From a virus, in IMG/VR virus record IMGVR_UViG_3300047668_000642, positions 1 to 36,372 of that record: a stretch of DNA of 36,372 nucleotides; one strand, 5' to 3'. A program made the translations under genes and the position numbers. Below, piece by piece: positions 22,488 to 30,860 of the stretch. How positions within the stretch are numbered: position 1 is the stretch's first letter; every line of letters begins with the position of its first letter. The notes beneath the pieces were generated by a model that saw nothing but the letters and a program-made list of their open reading frames with translations, was not told the origin of the DNA and searched no databases.

Positions 22488-22507
22488 GGGGCGGCCGAAG
22501 CCGCCCC
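22488..22507 (-). terminator. Hairpin with UUCG loop behind the capsid gene
   Basis: On the minus strand GGGGCGGC-TTCG-GCCGCCCC forms a perfect eight-base-pair stem seven bases after the capsid stop and before the next ribosome binding site. It probably lowers readthrough or protects the capsid mRNA 3' end, so capsid is made in excess over downstream genes. Confidence 0.7.
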
Positions 22508-22513
22508 ACCGTA

Positions 22514-23476
22514 TTAGGCTGCGGCTATGGTCAAGTCAGCGATCAAGCCGTGAGCCGCCTCATTCGACATTTTGACGCCGGTCTCGCAGATTAACATTTT
22601 TTTGTCGGCGTCACCGGTCTTGGCAAGATCCACGGCCTGTATAGGTCGCAGTGTCGCGACTGATGCGTATTCAGGGTCGAGGCACCATGCGTCACGCTCG
22701 CGGCTAAAACGGTTCGGGACAACAGTCAGGCTACCAAAATCTGACATATAAATATCAGCAGCACCGATGATGGTGGTGGGGCCATCTGATGGCGCTTGGA
22801 AGCGCTGGGCAGCAATGCCAGTGAAGGTTGATACGACTGTCTTGTTGTATGGGCCAACCATCAGGATTGATGGGTTGCCGCCGGCAGTGTATGCCTTCTG
22901 CATCACGTTTTTGAGCATAGTCTCCGTAAAGATACGCGCCGTGCCGTCGTTACGAGCGTCTGTTCCGTCAACTGCGGTGGGGTTTGTACCGTCAGAAGCC
23001 TTGTCGACGTTGGTTGAGATCCACGCTCCCAAGCCGGCAGTTACGCGGCCGGCTGATGTCGAGCCACCAGAACGAGCTGTGTTGCCGGTGTATATTGACT
23101 CTAAATCGCGCCGCACTTCGCGGCCACGCTTGGCCAATTGGTATGCGACTTCGTCGTTGCGGCCGGCTAAATCTTGGAAGCCGAGGTTGTCCGCTATGAT
23201 CATGGTCCGGCGACGAATTTGTGTATAGTTGCCGATGCGCACTGTGGGGTTGGTGACGTCAAACGAGGCAACGTCGTCGCCGTCGATGACTGGCGTGACG
23301 TCTACGTCTGACAGGCTGTCTGTCTGCCATTCAAAGAATGTGTTGGACACGTTTTCTGCGCCGACGTTAGAAGTGAACGGCACCTCATCAGGTGCTATGT
23401 TTGAAATTACGTTAGAAAGTGACTCTCTGATGCCCTTGGCTGAGAAAGACGTGAAGGTGTTGGCAATGATGGTCAT
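22514..23476 (-). CDS. Major capsid protein (DUF5309/SU10-like family)
   Basis: A 320-residue protein, the shell subunit. It opens with the pattern of DUF5309-type phage capsid proteins: SFSAKGIRESLSNVISNIAPDEVPFTSNVG, followed by FFEWQTDSL and the helical spine YTQIRRRTMIIADNLGFQDLAGR. A P-domain-like region and KKMLICETGVKMSNEAAHGLIADLTIAAA follow at the end. Length and position next to a scaffold fit an HK97-fold protein. TAGGAG lies nine bases before the ATG, and a UUCG hairpin follows the stop. Confidence 0.85.
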   Translation of the reverse strand: MTIIANTFTSFSAKGIRESLSNVISNIAPDEVPFTSNVGAENVSNTFFEWQTDSLSDVDVTPVIDGDDVASFDVTNPTVRIGNYTQIRRRTMIIADNLGFQDLAGRNDEVAYQLAKRGREVRRDLESIYTGNTARSGGSTSAGRVTAGLGAWISTNVDKASDGTNPTAVDGTDARNDGTARIFTETMLKNVMQKAYTAGGNPSILMVGPYNKTVVSTFTGIAAQRFQAPSDGPTTIIGAADIYMSDFGSLTVVPNRFSRERDAWCLDPEYASVATLRPIQAVDLAKTGDADKKMLICETGVKMSNEAAHGLIADLTIAAA

Positions 23477-23488
23477 AGTAGTATGCTC

Positions 23489-24508
23489 CTATAGCATTAA
23501 TGCTTTGATTGCGGCTGCGGCATCGTTGACGCTGCCAGTTTTACGTGCGCGGTTTTGCGCTTCCTGTACTGAAGAGACACGTTTAGGCTGTGACTGGCGT
23601 GAACCCGACTTCAATGTCTTGGTGCGCGATTTCATAGGTTTAGCTTTAACCTCGTTGGCGCGCGTTTCTCCACGATCATATAACATCGCCTTCCTCGCTA
23701 ATTTCACAAGCGTTGCATTCGACATTCCGCTGACGTCTTGCTCGGTAAACCCCTCGTTAAGCAGGAAGTCCCGTATCTGGGTTGCTTCCTTGGCGGCGAC
23801 TTTGTTGTCACGCCACTCAGGGATAATATCAGGCAAGACATGGCGTTGCTGCTCCAGGTAGCTTTGCTGCATTTCTTGCTGCTTGTTCTGCGCAATTTGC
23901 TGCATCCGCTGCTGTTCAGCTTGGACGGCTTGCAGTTGACCCACGCGGGCCTCTTGCTGTTTCCGCCACTGACGTTCTGCCTTCGCTGCCATTACGGGGT
24001 CTGCATCATACAGAGTATCCCAATCCGGCTCCTGTTCTGCTGTCTGTTTAATGCGCTCCGCCATCGCTGGCAGTAGTTGCGCATATTCAGCACGTTCACG
24101 CTGCATCTCCTGGAACTCATGTTCTTGAGCCTTACGGCCCTCGGCGAGTTCTTGAGTTTTTCGCGTGTAGTCCTTCTGCCGAAGAAACCCGCTGCGCAGC
24201 TCTTCAATGGTTTTCTCCTCACCGTCGACCTCTATGGTCGTGGATAAATCGAGGGTTCCATATCCGTCGCCGTCATCGTCTTCATCGTCGTCCAGATCGC
24301 TCTCAGACCCCTCAACGGCAGAGTTATCAGCTTGCGCCTCATACCCGTCCTCTTGGTCGTCCAGCATTTCGGCGTCCTCCGCTTGCGCGGCGTTGGCCTC
24401 AAGCGCATCTTCGGTCGCTACGTTATCCTCTTGGGGCGTAAGCATACTTCTGATTGCATTCTGAGCGCTGTACAGGTCAGTCCCTTGCGGGGTGCTGTTA
24501 TCTGACAT
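23489..24508 (-). CDS. Capsid scaffolding protein
   Basis: A 339-residue scaffold that would guide procapsid assembly and then leave. Residues 25-100 are extremely acidic (SDLDDDEDDDGDGYG), residues 100-240 are long Gln/Glu-rich helices likely to form coiled coils, and residues 270-325 are basic (KAKPMKSRTKTLKSGSRQ). The C-terminal helix is where scaffolds bind coat protein. It directly precedes the capsid gene. AGAGGAATAAG precedes the ATG. Confidence 0.85.
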   Translation of the reverse strand: MSDNSTPQGTDLYSAQNAIRSMLTPQEDNVATEDALEANAAQAEDAEMLDDQEDGYEAQADNSAVEGSESDLDDDEDDDGDGYGTLDLSTTIEVDGEEKTIEELRSGFLRQKDYTRKTQELAEGRKAQEHEFQEMQRERAEYAQLLPAMAERIKQTAEQEPDWDTLYDADPVMAAKAERQWRKQQEARVGQLQAVQAEQQRMQQIAQNKQQEMQQSYLEQQRHVLPDIIPEWRDNKVAAKEATQIRDFLLNEGFTEQDVSGMSNATLVKLARKAMLYDRGETRANEVKAKPMKSRTKTLKSGSRQSQPKRVSSVQEAQNRARKTGSVNDAAAAIKALML

Positions 24509-24527
24509 CTCTTATTCCTCTATTATG

Positions 24528-24773
24528 CTACTTTTGTCTCTTAATTTCAATAGTAGCGTTATCAACCATCCCACGGAGAGACTGGCGAACCAGGTCAACT
24601 CCCCGAAGCCTCATGTAAACAGCCTCCCGGCCGTCGGTGTCGCTGGTGCCAGTTGCCTTGAACTGCGACCAGCAATCCGCCTCGATCTCCTCAAGAAACC
24701 GAAGCAAATCTGTGTCAGCGAGCAGGCGCTCCGCCTGCTTGCCGTCAGTGATGATTTGCTGCTTAGTCTTCAC
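24528..24773 (-). CDS. Small protein between portal and scaffold, GTG start
   Basis: An 81-residue helical charged protein of unknown role. It starts at GTG 24773 with GGAGG six bases upstream and overlaps the portal stop by 11 bases. Small proteins at this location are frequent in podoviruses and may be head assembly factors. No domain recognised. Confidence 0.65.
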   Translation of the reverse strand: MKTKQQIITDGKQAERLLADTDLLRFLEEIEADCWSQFKATGTSDTDGREAVYMRLRGVDLVRQSLRGMVDNATIEIKRQK

Positions 24774-26889
24774 GCGCGGCCTCCGTAATTATGTCTGCCT
24801 GTGCCTTCATCACTTCGCGATTGATCGCCATGTCCGCCCTGATCTGTGCGACGTCAAGTTGCGTGCCATATTTTGCCTTCAGCTCCTCGGCCTTGATGCG
24901 GATCTCAGCCTCCAGCTCGTCGCGCTTGCGATCGTCTTCCATGACCATCCTCTGGCGCCCGAGCTCGAGCTCTGCGGCCTTCTTCTGCATGTCCGCCTGT
25001 ATAGACTGAATTTGGACTTGCACGAGCTGCTCTTCGATCGTCGGCTCTTTTGGCGGCGGCGGCGGCGGCTGGAATTTCGCCGGGTCGCTCCAGAACTGCG
25101 AGGTGTCCTTGAAACCGGCCAGAGACGTCATCTCCTTCAGCGTGTTGCTCAGCTTGGAGATGTCGGTCAGCGGGTTCTGTGGGCCCATTGTCGACATTGC
25201 CTCCTTCTGCATTTCGCCGATTTGGCGCAGCATCATCATCCGCTCGGTGTCAGATCCACGCCCAAGCGCCACGTTGATTGAGACGTCCATATTCGCGTTC
25301 CAGACCCGTGGGTCCATTTCCACGAAATCGTTGTTCAAGCGAACCATGCGCGCCTTATCTTGGTGCGTGGTGATGTTGTACAATACAAGCTCGTACAAGC
25401 GCTTTATGCCCGTCTCAGCGAATACACGAGCTATCATCTCAATGTGCTGCTGTGCGGAGCTTACCGTGGCTGCCACGGCCGTTGCAGTGCTTGACTGAAG
25501 TGCGCCGGCGTCGAGGCCCATGGACGCCTTGGAGATGCCCGTGCGGGCCTCCTTGACTTCGTCCATGTACTGCAAGACCGGAAACGCCTGCTGGCCCACG
25601 AATGGCACGGTGAGCTGCTGGATGCTGCCTGGCGCCCGCTGGCGGACGATCGAGCCCATTTCTGTGTTCATGGCGTCGTCCATGTTCACCATCCCCTCGA
25701 CAACAGAAATTCTTGGGTGAATACTGAGACTTAGGCTGTCCAGAGAGTTGCGCATCACGACGGACTTGATCCGCTGGATGTCCATCACGGTGTCGGCGAC
25801 GCTCATTCCGAAGAAATCGTGCGGCTCTGGATCTGGGCACATAGTGGCGAACGGCGCCATCGCGCAGGGTTCGTTGTTTAGGATCTTGTTGCCGTCTCCG
25901 CCGGTGCAGATCTTGCGCAGCTCGGCGATGCCGTCGCCGTCGTAGTCGACGCGGATGTAGTTCTCAACGTACAGAACCTTGCGCATCGCGGGGTCGCTGC
26001 GGGAGTTCATGTCGCTGGACAGAGCCGGGTTGCGCGTGTTGCGCTCGACGTTGGTGTCCATGTCGTCGTTGGATGACGACAGCTTATAGACCTCGTCGTA
26101 GTCGTAGCCCATCGCCACCAGCTCGGACACGGTCACAATGCGGCGGTGCGCGCAGTAGTCGGCGTCCTCCACGGACTTTGCGTCACGCGAAATCAAAAAC
26201 TCCTCCGGCGGGAGGGCCTCCAGCTTCACGCGGCCGTCGGGGCGGGTGTAGGTGACGCGCAGATCGTGGACCATGGGAGGCATGATGAACTGGCCAGTCA
26301 TGGGGTCGATCTGAGGCTCGCCGACTGGCGTGCTCGCGTCGATGTCGATTTCCGCGTCGGGATCGGCCATCAGGGCCGACAGGGCGTTGTCGTCGACGCC
26401 GGTGTATTCGATCGTCTCGAAGTCGGTCTTGTCTTCCCAGTAGCACTTGAGAATGCCGACCTTGCGGACCAGCGCGTCCATGAATGCGCTGTGCATCTCC
26501 AGGAAGCCGCGATTGTCGCGGTTGATGATGTAATTCGCGTACTCCGTGGCCTGCTTGGCCGCCGGCACGTCTTCAGCGTTCTGTGGGACGTATTCGACCG
26601 TGCGATCAGATCCGTGGAACATTCGCATCAGAGACGGGATGATAGCTTGTACAGTATCCCGTACGTCCATGCTGACCACCTGGCTGCGGCCCTGCTCCTC
26701 GTCGCCAAACGGCTCGCCGCGATAGTATTGCGTTGCCGTGGCGCGGATCGGGGAGACCCAGTTGTCAATGAAGTCGATCGCGTCGTCGATTTGGCCTCCG
26801 ACAATGCCCTGCAACTCCGTGTCGTCCATGACGTCTGGGTTCAGTTCAGCCTCAAGCTCGGAGGCCATTTCGTTCAGTTCATAGTCCAT
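24763..26889 (-). CDS. Portal protein
   Basis: A 708-residue portal forming the dodecameric DNA channel and packaging motor base. Recognisable segments are WVSPIRATATQYYRGEPFG, VSMDVRDTVQAIIPSLMRMF, EYANYIINRDNRGFLEMHS (stem region) and DALVRKVGILKCYWED. There is a long C-terminal helical barrel-like region rich in Glu/Lys (KAAELELGRQRMVMEDDRKR). Length matches the large P22-type portals. The start at 26889 is used because AGAAGGG precedes it; an in-frame ATG at 26937 would place the start inside the promoter-like gap. The stop overlaps the next gene. Confidence 0.88.
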   Translation of the reverse strand: MDYELNEMASELEAELNPDVMDDTELQGIVGGQIDDAIDFIDNWVSPIRATATQYYRGEPFGDEEQGRSQVVSMDVRDTVQAIIPSLMRMFHGSDRTVEYVPQNAEDVPAAKQATEYANYIINRDNRGFLEMHSAFMDALVRKVGILKCYWEDKTDFETIEYTGVDDNALSALMADPDAEIDIDASTPVGEPQIDPMTGQFIMPPMVHDLRVTYTRPDGRVKLEALPPEEFLISRDAKSVEDADYCAHRRIVTVSELVAMGYDYDEVYKLSSSNDDMDTNVERNTRNPALSSDMNSRSDPAMRKVLYVENYIRVDYDGDGIAELRKICTGGDGNKILNNEPCAMAPFATMCPDPEPHDFFGMSVADTVMDIQRIKSVVMRNSLDSLSLSIHPRISVVEGMVNMDDAMNTEMGSIVRQRAPGSIQQLTVPFVGQQAFPVLQYMDEVKEARTGISKASMGLDAGALQSSTATAVAATVSSAQQHIEMIARVFAETGIKRLYELVLYNITTHQDKARMVRLNNDFVEMDPRVWNANMDVSINVALGRGSDTERMMMLRQIGEMQKEAMSTMGPQNPLTDISKLSNTLKEMTSLAGFKDTSQFWSDPAKFQPPPPPPKEPTIEEQLVQVQIQSIQADMQKKAAELELGRQRMVMEDDRKRDELEAEIRIKAEELKAKYGTQLDVAQIRADMAINREVMKAQADIITEAARED

Positions 26890-26969
26890 CTTGTGGCCCT
26901 TCTTGCAACGCGGTTGCGGTTGTGTTAACAACTTCATCTGTATTATGCACTAAAATGGAGGGTGTGCAC
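26890..26969. promoter_or_regulatory. Divergent promoter region, portal versus small gene
   Basis: This 80-base gap drives the portal leftward and a 46-residue gene rightward. It holds GTTAAC at 26924-26929, the hexamer seen upstream of other phage units, and TATTAT at 26941-26946 as a possible -10 for the rightward gene. No full CtrA box is present. Confidence 0.4.
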
Positions 26970-27110
26970 ATGGAAAGCGAATTAGAAGCCATACGCCGCA
27001 GCGTTGAGGCTGTTGTTATGATGCTATGGAAAAGCCAAGAGGATCTTCCAGACGAAATTGTCGAGATGATTGACGAAGTGGTAAATGAAGTTAAAGACAT
27101 CATCACTTAG
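26970..27110 (+). CDS. Tiny acidic helical protein
   Basis: A 46-residue protein that is almost entirely helix-forming and acidic (ESELEAIRRSVEAVVMMLW, then DLPDEIVEMIDEVVNEVKDI). GGAGGG lies six bases before the ATG at 26970. It is the only rightward gene in this stretch and its 3' end overlaps the convergent gene by eight bases. No family recognised; size and independence suggest an accessory or inhibitory peptide. Confidence 0.6.
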   Translation: MESELEAIRRSVEAVVMMLWKSQEDLPDEIVEMIDEVVNEVKDIIT

Positions 27111-28794
27111 CCATATACGATTGCAGTAAGCCCATTACATACCTATCAGCGCCGGGTTTACCCTGTGAATTTAAAATCTCTTTATACAAACTAGCTTCGT
27201 CAACCCATTGGTCGTCGACTAGCTGGTTTATATTTGGGTTACCCATATATGACTTGACGTCTTTTGGCTTTGCCTTGAGATCTAATATGTTTTTTTCTCT
27301 GGCAAACGAAGCGGCCTTTGGGAGTGCGCTGTCTCGCGCGCCAATAAGCCACGGCAGATCAAAGCCAAGTGTTGAGCTTGTCGTTCCAGGCTCCATTGCG
27401 AGTTCTGCATTATATGATGGGTGAAGGTCTGTTCTTTCAGAAACAGCTCCGCGCCTTGGAGTTCCAAACCTATAGCCGACACTTGCAGTGTCTGACAGCA
27501 TAAGCTCAGGCTGCGTGATCGCAAAACGAGCTGGCCCAACTTCCGGCACACCGAGTTTTTGCATTTGGCTGCTGTCAAAGAATTTTATCAAAGACGCACG
27601 GACACCGCCCTTTTGGCCAGACAACCATTCTGGAAACGCTGGAGAGCTAAAACTAGGCCGATCTTTAATCTTTGGAAATTTTTTGGCAATTGCTTCATCA
27701 ATTTTTCCGACGTTACGGGTCCAGCGAGCCGAATTTGCTCCAGTGGAAATCATGCCCCCATATACGTCAGACATATGCTTCGAAAAGTCGCCAGACCTTT
27801 CGCCCATGGGCATATAGGCAGCGATGTAATCTTCGCCGCGTTTATTAGCCTCAATCCATGCGTTTGACTTTGCCTTCATTGGGTTTGCCTCTGATGCCCA
27901 AACGCCTCGGTCAACTTGGTCCATATATCTTGGGCCGCCGTATGTTTGTTGGCCGCCGTTTCTCAATAAATAATCGTTGACCTCTTGGACAAGGTCTTGG
28001 TTTGTCGTGCGATCTCCGGTGGCGAAATACATTCTTTTATTCTTGAAGTCAGAGGGGTCAAGCATTGTTGCGTCTAGCAGCCCACCCTGCCGCTCACCAG
28101 TAGCGGTCCATAAAGCAGGCGGAGTAGCGGCTTTAATGCCGGAAAATGGTGTATAAAGTGCGGGGTCTTTTCCCTTCCCACCAGCCCGAGCCTGTGCAAA
28201 AAAATCGGAGCCTTTTACTTCAAATCTGTCGCCTGCGCGCGCCGCGCTGAGATCTCTACCTTCCCCGCCACGCTGGAACGCCTCGAGAATACCTTGGGCA
28301 TCGCCTTCGATAATAGACTTGCCACCGTACGTTAAGTCGGCTGCGAGGCCGTCGTAGTCCACGTCTGCGGCAGCCCTTGCAACGGTTTTGGCGCCTTTAG
28401 CCGCAGGGCCAAGGCCAGGCGCCACCACCGCAAACAGTGACGCCATGTCGGCGTAGCGGGCGTCGTTAACAGCTTTAAGCTGTTCTGGGCTCGCCTGATC
28501 TGGGGTGATGCCGTACATATCCATCAGATACTCGGCGGCGTTTTTGTTTAGCGCGTTGCTCGCGGTGGTCGTAAAATCTTCGTACATGCCTCGAGCGGTG
28601 CCGACTGGGTCTGCGACCGCGCTCTGGATGCCGCCCACCATGCTGTCGCCGATGGCCTGATTAACTGCCAGCGGATCCTGCCGGATAGAATTAATTAAGC
28701 CGGCTCCGCCCTCTGCGACTACCCTGGCCATGCCGAATAAGTCTTTAAGCGGGCCGCGTAGGCCCGGCACGATGTATTGCTCGATGCCTGCCAT
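27103..28794 (-). CDS. Large virion-associated protein of unknown function
   Basis: A 563-residue protein. Residues 1-150 include helical, Ala/Gly-rich stretches (MASLFAVVAPGLGPAAKGAK) like internal virion proteins. The central part has aromatic motifs (TATGERQGGLLDATML, GGPRYMDQVDRGVWASE, DYIAAYMPMGERSGDF) and the end is helical. It follows a lytic transglycosylase and precedes the portal block, so it may be injected with DNA. The C-terminal half is AT-richer than the neighbouring structural genes. No enzyme motif could be assigned with confidence. The start overlaps the transglycosylase stop as TAATG. Confidence 0.65.
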   Translation of the reverse strand: MAGIEQYIVPGLRGPLKDLFGMARVVAEGGAGLINSIRQDPLAVNQAIGDSMVGGIQSAVADPVGTARGMYEDFTTTASNALNKNAAEYLMDMYGITPDQASPEQLKAVNDARYADMASLFAVVAPGLGPAAKGAKTVARAAADVDYDGLAADLTYGGKSIIEGDAQGILEAFQRGGEGRDLSAARAGDRFEVKGSDFFAQARAGGKGKDPALYTPFSGIKAATPPALWTATGERQGGLLDATMLDPSDFKNKRMYFATGDRTTNQDLVQEVNDYLLRNGGQQTYGGPRYMDQVDRGVWASEANPMKAKSNAWIEANKRGEDYIAAYMPMGERSGDFSKHMSDVYGGMISTGANSARWTRNVGKIDEAIAKKFPKIKDRPSFSSPAFPEWLSGQKGGVRASLIKFFDSSQMQKLGVPEVGPARFAITQPELMLSDTASVGYRFGTPRRGAVSERTDLHPSYNAELAMEPGTTSSTLGFDLPWLIGARDSALPKAASFAREKNILDLKAKPKDVKSYMGNPNINQLVDDQWVDEASLYKEILNSQGKPGADRYVMGLLQSYMAK

Positions 28795-29327
28795 TAGTTG
28801 AGTAGCCCCTTCGGTCGCATCTGTGGACGCGGGGACATGGTGACGGGGTAATTGTCTCCGGTGCTCTGATTGTAATACTGGCGGACGCTGTCGACGTATT
28901 TACGGTCGTCGTTGTGCGGTAAATTATCGTATTTACGGTCGCCCCTTTTTACCGCTCCAACGCCGGCAGTGTAGGCCGCGACGGCCTGATCCACGTTGCC
29001 ATCAAATTCTACCAGCAACGCCTCCATGTAGCGGCTGGCAAACTCTTTGTTAATCTCGGGCGTGTCGAGCAACTCGATGGCGGCCTCTTCAGTCTGGTCA
29101 AAAGTGCCAAACCCCATCTCTTTGGCCACGTCAAATATATTTTTCGCGCCGCTTTTCTCGTAGCCCGGCTTCATTGCGGTCGGTATCTTAACTTGCATGA
29201 CGCCGCGCGCGCCGGTGGGGCTGACGAGATCGTTCAAGTCGCGTGTCGGACCGTCGTGGACTGGGTCTCTGCTACTTTCCTGGCGTTGGATGGCGTCAAG
29301 TAATGACTTAAAATTAAGATCTGCCAT
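28794..29327 (-). CDS. Virion lytic transglycosylase (SLT domain)
   Basis: A 177-residue peptidoglycan lyase that would open a local hole in the cell wall during DNA entry. The SLT signature is clear: AIQRQESSRDP with catalytic E17, VSPTGARGVMQVKIPTA, AAYTAGVGAV and NDDRKYVDSVRQYYNQ. There is no signal peptide, and it sits among virion genes far from the lysis cassette, which argues for a virion-associated role rather than host lysis. Overlaps with both neighbours are TAATG. Confidence 0.85.
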   Translation of the reverse strand: MADLNFKSLLDAIQRQESSRDPVHDGPTRDLNDLVSPTGARGVMQVKIPTAMKPGYEKSGAKNIFDVAKEMGFGTFDQTEEAAIELLDTPEINKEFASRYMEALLVEFDGNVDQAVAAYTAGVGAVKRGDRKYDNLPHNDDRKYVDSVRQYYNQSTGDNYPVTMSPRPQMRPKGLLN

Positions 29328-30178
29328 TAAAATTTCCCTGCTTTGATGCGCTTTGCGGTATCGTACATGCGGCGCGAGAAGCCTGGGTTTGTCTTATCCC
29401 ATTGCTGTATGAGTTTGCTACTGCCCTCGGTGGACAGCCACTGCTGATACGCGGCCTCATCTGCCTCGGGGCTGCCGGCCATTACGGCTCCGTCTGCCGT
29501 CGGAAAGAAATCGGCGGGGGCGTCTATGGCCATGCCATCCATTCTGCGCGCAAACGGCGCGTCCACGTCCGTCGCCGGCATTGTCGGCATGTCGCGACCA
29601 GTGCCTTTATACAAATCGGCAAGCATAATATTGCTGTCAGGCTGTGACATTTCCATAAACGTGCCACTTGCGTCGTATGGGCTAAATTGCGTGCTCGGAG
29701 AGGCGGGTGCTGGCATCATATTTGGGCCGGCGGACATCTGGGTGCTCATAGCCGTAAGCGGCGCCGCTGCCTGCGTGGCTCCGCGCCGACGTGGGCTAAC
29801 CCGACGCTGGGCGTTGGACAGCAGCGGCTGCTCTGCCGGCGTGTTGCCGGATCCATTAAACAGGCGGGCCAGAAGGCCGATCATTCCCGGCATCTGTCCC
29901 ATCGAGTGGCTGAAGGTGCCGGGCGTGGGGATGTTATCTGGGCGGGGGCCCTGACGGAAGTCGCTGACCTGTGGGCCAGTAGACGTGTCTGAATAGTGTG
30001 GGGCGCTGCCATAGCTGCCGGTGTGCGTGCCGCCCGGCGTAAAGCCAATGTACTCGCGGTACTTGTCGGCGGCGTCGGATCCGTCGTTTCTCTCGATCGT
30101 CTTGGCGGTGCGGTCGTAGTAGTCGCGCGTCTTCTCTTCGAAGCCGAGACCCATCTTCAAGTCGTCAAGTATTCCCAT
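29327..30178 (-). CDS. Hypothetical virion-operon protein
   Basis: A 283-residue protein, first gene of the leftward structural block. The start at 30178 (MGILDDLKMGLGFEEK) has AGAGGG nine bases upstream; the longer frame to 30259 is unsupported. Much of it is low-complexity, rich in Pro, Met, Ser and Asp, with an internal basic patch (RRVSPRRRGA). The last 60 residues form a helical end (AAYQQWLSTEG, then DTAKRIKAG). It may be a minor virion or scaffold-like protein. No family recognised. Confidence 0.6.
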   Translation of the reverse strand: MGILDDLKMGLGFEEKTRDYYDRTAKTIERNDGSDAADKYREYIGFTPGGTHTGSYGSAPHYSDTSTGPQVSDFRQGPRPDNIPTPGTFSHSMGQMPGMIGLLARLFNGSGNTPAEQPLLSNAQRRVSPRRRGATQAAAPLTAMSTQMSAGPNMMPAPASPSTQFSPYDASGTFMEMSQPDSNIMLADLYKGTGRDMPTMPATDVDAPFARRMDGMAIDAPADFFPTADGAVMAGSPEADEAAYQQWLSTEGSSKLIQQWDKTNPGFSRRMYDTAKRIKAGKF

Positions 30179-30380
30179 TTCGCGCCCTCTGCGTTCATTT
30201 CTCCCAAGAATACACCAAAACCCGTTAAATGTAACCCCGCGCACTAGGGGGAGGCCCATTGCGCGGGGGAGCCTGGAGAGCTCAGCAGCCGGGTGGGAGG
30301 GAGCCGCTAACAGGGGCAGGATAACAAAAAAGTTTACCGGGTGCCAGTTTATTACGATTTAGGGGTTGTAGTCTGTAGGT
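30179..30380. other. Intergenic region between divergent blocks
   Basis: About 200 bases upstream of the structural block, with no credible coding frame. It contains purine-rich and G-rich stretches (GGGGGAGGCCC) followed by an AT-rich part with a TTGTAG that could act as -35. The leftward structural promoter should lie here but no convincing hexamer pair was found. Confidence 0.4.
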
Positions 30381-30433
30381 GTTAACATTAGGTTAACTGT
30401 ATAGAGAGACACACACAAAGGAATACGGACATG
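30381..30433 (+). promoter_or_regulatory. Duplicated leader/promoter with perfect CtrA box, copy 2
   Basis: TTAA-CATTAGG-TTAAC (30382-30397) is an exact match to the CtrA consensus TTAA-N7-TTAAC. It is followed by TATAGA (30400-30405) as a -10 and by AGAGAGACAC and AAAGGAATACGGAC before the ATG. The element aligns to 10122-10069 with three substitutions and one gap. The spacing of box and -10 is that of a CtrA-activated promoter. Confidence 0.7.
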
Positions 30434-30811
30434 GACCAAGACAATATCAAAGAGCTTAAAGAGCAAATTGGTTTCGCGTTTGATTATGTTGAGTTTTCAG
30501 CGCTTGCCGAAGCCAGCTTAAAAACTAACGATTATGACTTATGTAATGAATATAGCGACAGAGAATTTGCTGCTTGGAACTTAGTTGCAAATCAAACGAA
30601 TGAAGCGGAGGCAATGCTAAAGAAAATTGAAGCTGATTTTGGCGATTATGTAGCAAGTGTTATTGCTGACAATGCTGGGGTCACTTGGTTTGATATTGGC
30701 GGCAAAGATTTTGACCTAGACGATTTAAGCGGAACAATTAGAGAAGCGCACTATCATAGTATGATTTTGAACTCATACGATCTCGCCGCAGAAATTGCAG
30801 AGGATAAGTAA
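30431..30811 (+). CDS. Highly acidic small protein, accessory
   Basis: A 126-residue protein of unknown function with about 28 Asp/Glu against about 9 Lys/Arg, giving a strongly negative charge. It contains clusters such as DIGGKDFDLDDLSG. No cysteine motif, signal or membrane segment. The gene is much AT-richer (about 35-40 % GC in sampled lines) than its neighbours, which suggests recent acquisition. It has its own CtrA-box promoter and is followed by a GC hairpin. Strongly acidic small phage proteins are often DNA mimics that block host nucleases, but here this is only a hypothesis. Confidence 0.7.
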   Translation: MDQDNIKELKEQIGFAFDYVEFSALAEASLKTNDYDLCNEYSDREFAAWNLVANQTNEAEAMLKKIEADFGDYVASVIADNAGVTWFDIGGKDFDLDDLSGTIREAHYHSMILNSYDLAAEIAEDK

Positions 30812-30824
30812 AGCATAACCAAAC

Positions 30825-30840
30825 GGGGGCTGCGGCCCCC
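30825..30840 (+). terminator. Hairpin after acidic protein gene
   Basis: GGGGGC-TGCG-GCCCCC forms a six-base-pair, all-GC stem 13 bases after the stop. It is followed by ACACAC rather than T residues. It likely ends or attenuates the short transcript. Confidence 0.6.
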
Positions 30841-30860
30841 ACACACAAGGGAGAGACAAC

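Noticed and set aside
24637-25281. Plus-strand frame of 214 residues opposite the portal end
   Set aside because: Crosses the boundary of two genes, Leu/Arg/His-rich shadow composition.
26146-26928. Long plus-strand frame (260 residues) opposite the portal gene
   Set aside because: It is a shadow of the portal's third-position composition: no ribosome binding site, Arg/Val/His-rich with no domain pattern, and the portal is certain.
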